Shown here one piece after another: positions 59,783 to 64,000 of a stretch of 64,000 nt of DNA. Origin of the DNA: Phoronis australis. Its lineage: Eukaryota > Phoronida > Phoronidae. The position numbers and the translations under genes were made by a program. The DNA is taken from assembly GCA_002633005.1 (NCBI GenBank), contig NMRA01000320.1, positions 188,328 through 252,327 on the forward strand, read 5' to 3'. Under the pieces are notes generated by a model. That model had not been told where the DNA came from, did no database searches, and saw only the letters and a program-made list of their open reading frames with translations. The first letter of the stretch is position 1; every line of letters starts with the position of its first letter.

Positions 59783-60959
59783 ATATCCCAAAAACTATTC
59801 TCTACGTTATGAATGTGCTAGAATTTGATTAAAAACACGTCTTTACTTTCTGCTGCAAAGTTAGATATACACTCGCTTATACTCTCTGTAATATTTCCGA
59901 TCTTTTCACCATTTGCGTTACTGAAGAACTGCTACAGAACTACGCTGGTTATGTAAGAATGCAATAGGACTGCCTTCAATAGCCACATGTAAACAATTGC
60001 AGTGGATAAGTGAAATGTTTCACGTGCTAATGAAGCAGGGTGCACTACTAAAATTATGCCTATGCTAGGTTTTACATGTGAGCAGTTTTTACACGTTTGT
60101 CATGTTTGCCTGTCATATTTTCGTGACATATTTTACACTTGAGTGTGGCAGACTTTTCACATTTCATATGTTGATACACCAACATGGCGTTATCTTTACA
60201 GATTACATGCTTTTTACACGAATTACATATTTTTGCTGTGTTTGACAAGCTTTGAGCGTGCAATATGTGTGAAATCACCACGTAATTAACCCCAAGAAAA
60301 TGTCACTAAAATGAGCCCAACAACTTCTAACATTGTCTCCTAGAAATGGAGGTTTAAATGCCATTTTCCAAAACACTGACAGAAATTATGTACAACTTCC
60401 CAAACGCATTAGTAAATATTGCTAACAAATGAATATACTCCAACTTAATTGAAGGTATTTACAATGAAAGAACACCTGAGTTGCTGGGCAATCACAAATC
60501 AACCTTATTGAGGAGGTGCAGGGAAAAACATGCCTCCTCCCTTAATTTTACAAATAATTTCAGATTAAAGTGGTCCCAGATAAGTTTTTATCATCAAATT
60601 ATAGGCACAAACGAGTTTCTATTCGATATTTTCTTAATAGTTAGATCTCTGCACGTTTTGTAAGAACCAGAAATCAACTCCGAAACTTTTTCGAACCATT
60701 AACAACACGGGAACATACGCGACTCCTATTGTTTGAAAACGGTATGAAGAAATTCCAGAAGAGGGTTTATTACCAACTTTGAGCTTGTCTACTATCGTCT
60801 CCTGACAGTTGCAATGTGCCGAATTTCTACGATGAACAAGGAAACATTCCTTAAAGGTTACTCGCTTACCTAATCTTTCACTTAGTCTTCGATACAATGA
60901 GACAAATTAAGTACAGCTTTGATCGCAGACACATGACCGTTTAAATCTCCCACAACTTA
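59783..60959. other. No firm gene; unassigned minus-strand frames
   Basis: The minus frame at 60072-60281 is Cys- and Lys-rich (AKICNSCKKHVICKDN, CEKSATLKCKICHENM) but is built from recurring TTTTACA words. The minus frame at 60634-60897 starts near the CRE and has a donor-like GTAAGCG after 27 bases. Neither could be tied into a gene. Confidence 0.3.
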
Positions 60960-60967
60960 TGACGTCA
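60960..60967. promoter_or_regulatory. Palindromic CRE (TGACGTCA)
   Basis: A perfect CREB/ATF palindrome 115 bases upstream of the ATG of the WWE-domain gene. The surrounding 60.9-61.1 kb is CpG-richer than its flanks and lacks a clear TATA box. The likely role is promoter element of that gene, possibly bidirectional. Confidence 0.45.
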
Positions 60968-61082
60968 TCTAATCTTGTTGATGGCGTCATGAGAGCGGGA
61001 ATACACCACACGTTGAGACGTGTTTTGAAGGGCGATCAATCGACATTAGCCTGTTAGCTGCAGTCGAAAGCTCTGAACGAAG

Positions 61083-61107
61083 ATGGCACCTCAGAAAAGA
61101 AAAGAAG
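61083..61107 (+). CDS. First coding exon of a WWE-domain protein
   Basis: ATG in context GAAGATGGC (A at -3 in CGAAG|ATG, G at +4) encodes MAPQKRKE and one further base, ending in phase 1 at G|GTAAAGT. The basic N-terminus suggests nuclear localisation. It joins in frame to 62846-63009 (G joined with TG gives Val, then SGASD). A CRE lies 115 bases upstream. The intron of about 1.74 kb contains a TACCGTA-family repeat, a 70-bp duplication and a small TIR element. Confidence 0.6.
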
Positions 61108-61624
61108 GTAAAGTTGTAGTTTTATTGTCAGGGTAAGTGGTTCGTCTGAGTAAAGCCATCACCCAGACAACATCACCACCGTCAGAACTGGGCCAGCAGC
61201 TCCGGCCACTGGCACTACGCTGGCACCGACCAGGCACAGGGGTCCTCAGCTTCTGATCGTCCCCAATACACTACATATAATACTACAAGGTATGACACTC
61301 CGGGCTAGAAATTTCATGGCTGCTTCGATGCAGCAGTCCATATCAAACACATAACTCAATAAAGTTACACAAAACAGGGGTTCAAGAATTAACCATGAGC
61401 TGAGCAATTGTTCTTTCTTATAACATCCACGGTGTCCTGATCCGGCGACTTCGTAAGTAATTCGTAGTCAAAGAACACAAATGTTCCCAAAAAGTCCAAA
61501 CACACTTACAACTGTGTCTGTTCGAGGTCAAGGACGGTGCAAAAATTGCCCGTTTTTCGCATAAAGTCCCGATGTCGATAACGCCGTCCATCCGTAATTC
61601 ATTGGTAATTTCCAAAGTGTTCAA

Positions 61625-61970
61625 GGTATTACATATTTTGAAGTAAATCCATGACCTGGGACAATAATTTGTTTCTTGTATTATGATTCACATTGCCAAA
61701 CCACCGTCTCCGACGCTATCGTTGCAGTCTTTGTTATCAATTTTTATTTAAAAATGGGTAATCACGTGTTTCCTTAGCACTGGGCTCGTAATAATCAATC
61801 TTCAAAAGTCGGGGATGGGCGCTTAACCGAGAGGTGGGCACTTAACTGGAAATCTTTCTAACATTGCAGTGGGGCAGTTAACTGAGTAGTGGGTGGTTAA
61901 ATCGAAAATACACCTAAAGTAGGGATGGGCGGGGTTAGCGAACATGGGCGTTAACCCGAACGTTTACGGA
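61625..61970 (-). mobile_element. TACCGTA-family dispersed repeat, copy 3 (partial)
   Basis: Same orientation as 26505-27104, beginning in its middle (ATATTTTGAAGTAAATCCAT) and ending GGGCGTTAACCCGAACGTTT then ACGGA. It carries the same subterminal ladder (GGGGATGGGCGCTTAACCGA and GAGGTGGGCACTTAACTGGA). Part of the body is missing relative to copies 1 and 2. Confidence 0.75.
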
Positions 61971-61978
61971 ATGTTCTT

Positions 61979-62112
61979 TAGGTCACGTGTATGGGCTACT
62001 GGCAGCGTGCAGACCAGACTTAAAAATGTTTGTGATCTACTTAAGGATATTAGGTCACGTGATGTGGCCAACAGGTGGCGTGTAGACTGGACTTAAAAAT
62101 GTTTGTGATCTA
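61979..62112. repeat. 70-bp imperfect tandem duplication with CACGTG
   Basis: Units at 61979 and 62050, each TTAGGTCACGTG followed by a GTGGC-type block and GACTTAAAAATGTTTGTGAT. The second contains CCAACAGGTGGCGT, close to a CTCF core. An inverted relative is at 7709-7757. Confidence 0.85.
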
Positions 62113-62510
62113 TATTTCCACGCTGGTTTAGTGGCTCATATCTTATAAATTCCCAGGATGCTTAAATTTTTCTTGGTGTTGTTCTTAAGGTTAGGCTATA
62201 TCTTTTGCAAATATATTGAAAGTTAAAATAGATGTGTTGCAATTAACTCTTGAAGCCTGTCATTTTGAACCATTACCTCATCTTATCATTGCATAATTAT
62301 AAATTACTGACTTTATGTAATAACTTAAGAGATAGAAACTGATATGCAAATCATCTTTGTAAGTTGAAATTTTCGTTAGATATGAGCATTTACAAATCAT
62401 CAGGTATGTTAATTAGCTCAAATTTTGGTATGTCATAAGTCACTGATTATGTGACCATTTGCATTAAAATTGAGAGTTGAATATATCTTGTGGTCTCTAA
62501 GAGTTCTATG

Positions 62511-62667
62511 CAGTGGCGGATTTAGGGAGGGGCAAGGGGGCCATGATCCCTCCCCAAAATTTTCCCAGATTAAATCTGACAGTTTGGGTGTGCGAATGTC
62601 TGACGGACAAAATCCTGGCTAATATTCTGCCACACCCCTCCAACTCAAAATCCTGGATCCGCCCCTG
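62511..62667. mobile_element. 157-bp MITE with CAGTGGCGGAT termini
   Basis: Starts CAGTGGCGGATTTAGGGAGG; the reverse complement of its end reads CAGGGGCGGATCCAGGATTT. CAGNGGCGGATCCAGG-type ends occur in several animal DNA-transposon families. No target duplication could be confirmed and there is no coding capacity. Confidence 0.7.
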
Positions 62668-62845
62668 CTTTGAATTTTGAAGAGAATATATGACAGGATG
62701 GATTTTTTAAAATCTTGACATTAGATTACCCAATATTACATTTGAGATACCCAGTGTCAGTCCAGTACAGTGCTGCAAATCTTAATTGCTTACACCTGAT
62801 AACTTATAGTCTTATCAGTTACAAAAGTTTCTCATCATTGTGTAG

Positions 62846-63009
62846 TGAGTGGAGCCTCTGATACACCAAGTAAAAAGTGCAAGACATCAGAAGATGTGTT
62901 ATCAGGTCATACTATACGTTGGGAAGTGGAAGACAAGGGTCAATGGATGTATTACCCTCTTGATCTTCAAAAGGTCATTACTGGAGCGTTTAGAGAAGGA
63001 AAGGGGGAG
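62846..63009 (+). CDS. Second coding exon with the start of a WWE domain
   Basis: A 164-nt exon, phase 1 in, phase 0 out (GAG|GTGAGTG). It encodes SGASDTPSKKCKTSEDVLSG followed by HTIRWEVEDKGQWMYYPLDL, QKVITGAFREGKGE. The W-E-V-E-D-x-G-x-W-x-Y-P-x(7)-I-x(2)-A-F-x-x-G-K pattern is the first half of a WWE domain, which binds poly-ADP-ribose units in PARPs and in ubiquitin ligases such as Deltex and RNF146. The preceding Lys-rich stretch (KKCK) may be a nuclear signal. The rest of the domain and any catalytic domain lie beyond the right edge. A PARP is plausible given the short basic N-terminus, but the sequence here cannot decide it. Confidence 0.72.
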
Positions 63010-63542
63010 GTGAGTGGGGAATAAATGGACACTTGTACGCATCTTAGAACTACAGCTTTATTACCGATTCTAAGCTATTTGAGAACACGGGTAGTTTGTG
63101 CGCATAAGATTTTTCAAGTTGTGTTTCTAAACTGAATCTAATCAGAACATGCAGTTATTTTAATATCATGCAAATAAATGCTCTGACTGATATATAAATC
63201 TGGTACCTTTTTGTTTACTTCTTTTTTGCCTTTGTTTAAACACCACAGCATTACAGTCACCAGTCGCTAAATTGACTCAATCACTATGGATGATTTTTAC
63301 TGAAAAGTCGGCATTGCGAATTCAAGGATGACAATGGGCCAGTGAATCCTAAGTCTTGTCTGTTGAATTTTTATATTTGTGTTACAACACGGAGATTATT
63401 GCCTATTTTCCCAGGCTGTTCTACATACAACTTAATAAACATTTGAATTTTAATGGGAATCATAAACACATCACTTCTTTGGTAAACATCCTGTTTACTT
63501 TTGTGCAACCATAAAGCTGGTAGTATCCTTCGAAATTGTTCT
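63010..63542 (+). other. Start of intron 2 of the WWE-domain gene
   Basis: AT-rich intronic sequence after the GTGAGTG donor. No further exon was recognised before the right edge. Confidence 0.45.
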
Positions 63543-63768
63543 TGTTCAACACTGGTCATGTTGTCTACAGCATGTTCAACACTGGTCATGTTGTCTCCAA
63601 CATGCTCAACACTGGTCATGTTGTCTCCAGCGTGCTCAACACTGGTCATGTTGTCTCCAGCATGTTCAACACTGGTCATGTTGTCTCCAGCGTGCTCAAC
63701 ACTGGTCATGTTGTCTCTAGCATGCTCAACACTGGTTATGTTGTCTCCAGCATGTTCAACACTGGGCC
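63543..63768. repeat. 30-bp minisatellite, about 7.5 copies
   Basis: Units start every 30 bases from 63543 (TGTTCAACACTGGTCATGTT then GTCTCCAGCA). As 30 is a multiple of three, the array is open in several frames and yields 10-residue periodic peptides on both strands (SVEHAGDNMT on the minus strand, STLVMLSPAC on the plus strand). It lies in the intron of the WWE-domain gene and is most simply non-coding. Confidence 0.95.
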
Positions 63769-64000
63769 CGGTCTCCAATCTTTTTACTCGAAATGGAACT
63801 CGAAATTAGGTTTGGCATTTTCTACTCTACTTTTGGGCGAACTCAAGATAAGTGTCTATTATTCTATGCTCGAGTACACAATAACTTACATAGATAATTT
63901 ATTACCCTTAGTTCACAGTTTGTAAACCCAACATTAAAGCAATAAGTTCGAGTTTGAACTCGAAATTTCGAGTTTTTACTCGAGTTTGTAGCACGAATAT

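Larger units (their letters stand above)
61108..62845 (+). other. Intron 1 of the WWE-domain gene
   Basis: Bounded by GTAAAGT and by TCTCATCATTGTGTAG. It is filled largely with repeats listed separately. No internal exon recognised; the minus frame at 61418-61624 has no support. Confidence 0.5.

Noticed and set aside
60072-60281. Cys/Lys-rich minus frame that looks like a zinc finger
   Set aside because: Cysteine spacing does not match a known finger, and the sequence is made of recurring TTTTACA/CATGTTT words.
60634-60897. Minus-strand frame next to the CRE, possible divergent gene
   Set aside because: Start context is weak (T at -3) and no downstream exon could be joined; left as unassigned.
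63371-63925. Frames of 102-135 codons on both strands
   Set aside because: They are the 30-bp minisatellite read in several frames, inside an intron.

Overview
The window looks like a piece of a metazoan nuclear genome, probably an aquatic invertebrate; a deuterostome such as a hemichordate, lancelet or echinoderm is my guess, not a demonstration. It is AT-rich. No open frame exceeds about 140 codons, the credible coding pieces are short and bounded by AG/GT splice signals, and the rest is packed with MITE-like DNA transposons, a tRNA-derived SINE, diverged dispersed repeats and minisatellites. Nothing prokaryotic (operons, Shine-Dalgarno sites, CRISPR) is seen.

Two gene ends are well supported. 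At the left edge on the minus strand, 218-428 is an exon of a secreted glycine-betaine-binding (OpuAC-like) protein. A signal-peptide exon with a good Kozak context at 12384-12465 matches its reading phase and may be exon 1, leaving a 12 kb intron. At the right edge on the plus strand, 61083-61107 and 62846-63009 are the first two coding exons of a WWE-domain protein that continues beyond the window.

Between them, minus-strand candidates at 43571-43661, 40608-40738, 36278-36334, 23783-23930, 17959-18051, 15015-15143 and 12778-12978 have mostly compatible phases. They could form one membrane-protein gene whose family I do not recognise. A separate minus-strand terminal coding piece with a poly(A) signal lies at 7081-7384, inside the proposed OpuAC intron. 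All these internal exons are tentative.

Repeat layout: an 11-bp minisatellite (53-180); Harbinger-like MITEs (1324-1813, 2360-2865, 29268-29771, fragment 53371-53462); a family with a TACCGTA/TACGGTA end (5340-5935, 26505-27104, 61625-61970); a 98-bp triplication (7376-7669); two large near-identical direct duplications that abut single N bases (7828-10666 and 46533-47974) and look like unmerged haplotypes; a three-copy family with a conserved short open frame (23998, 40845, 49240); 53-bp and 30-bp minisatellites (48637-48904, 63543-63768); a 2 kb inverted-repeat element (54220-56205); and a repeat family carrying CTCF-like cores with end hairpins (47136-47372, 53826-53945, 56205-56965).

The most interesting signals are the animal OpuAC-like gene, the CTCF-core repeat cluster at 53.8-56.9 kb, the possible membrane-protein gene, and a hammerhead-like core at 21108-21165. 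I found no clearly new multi-gene system.
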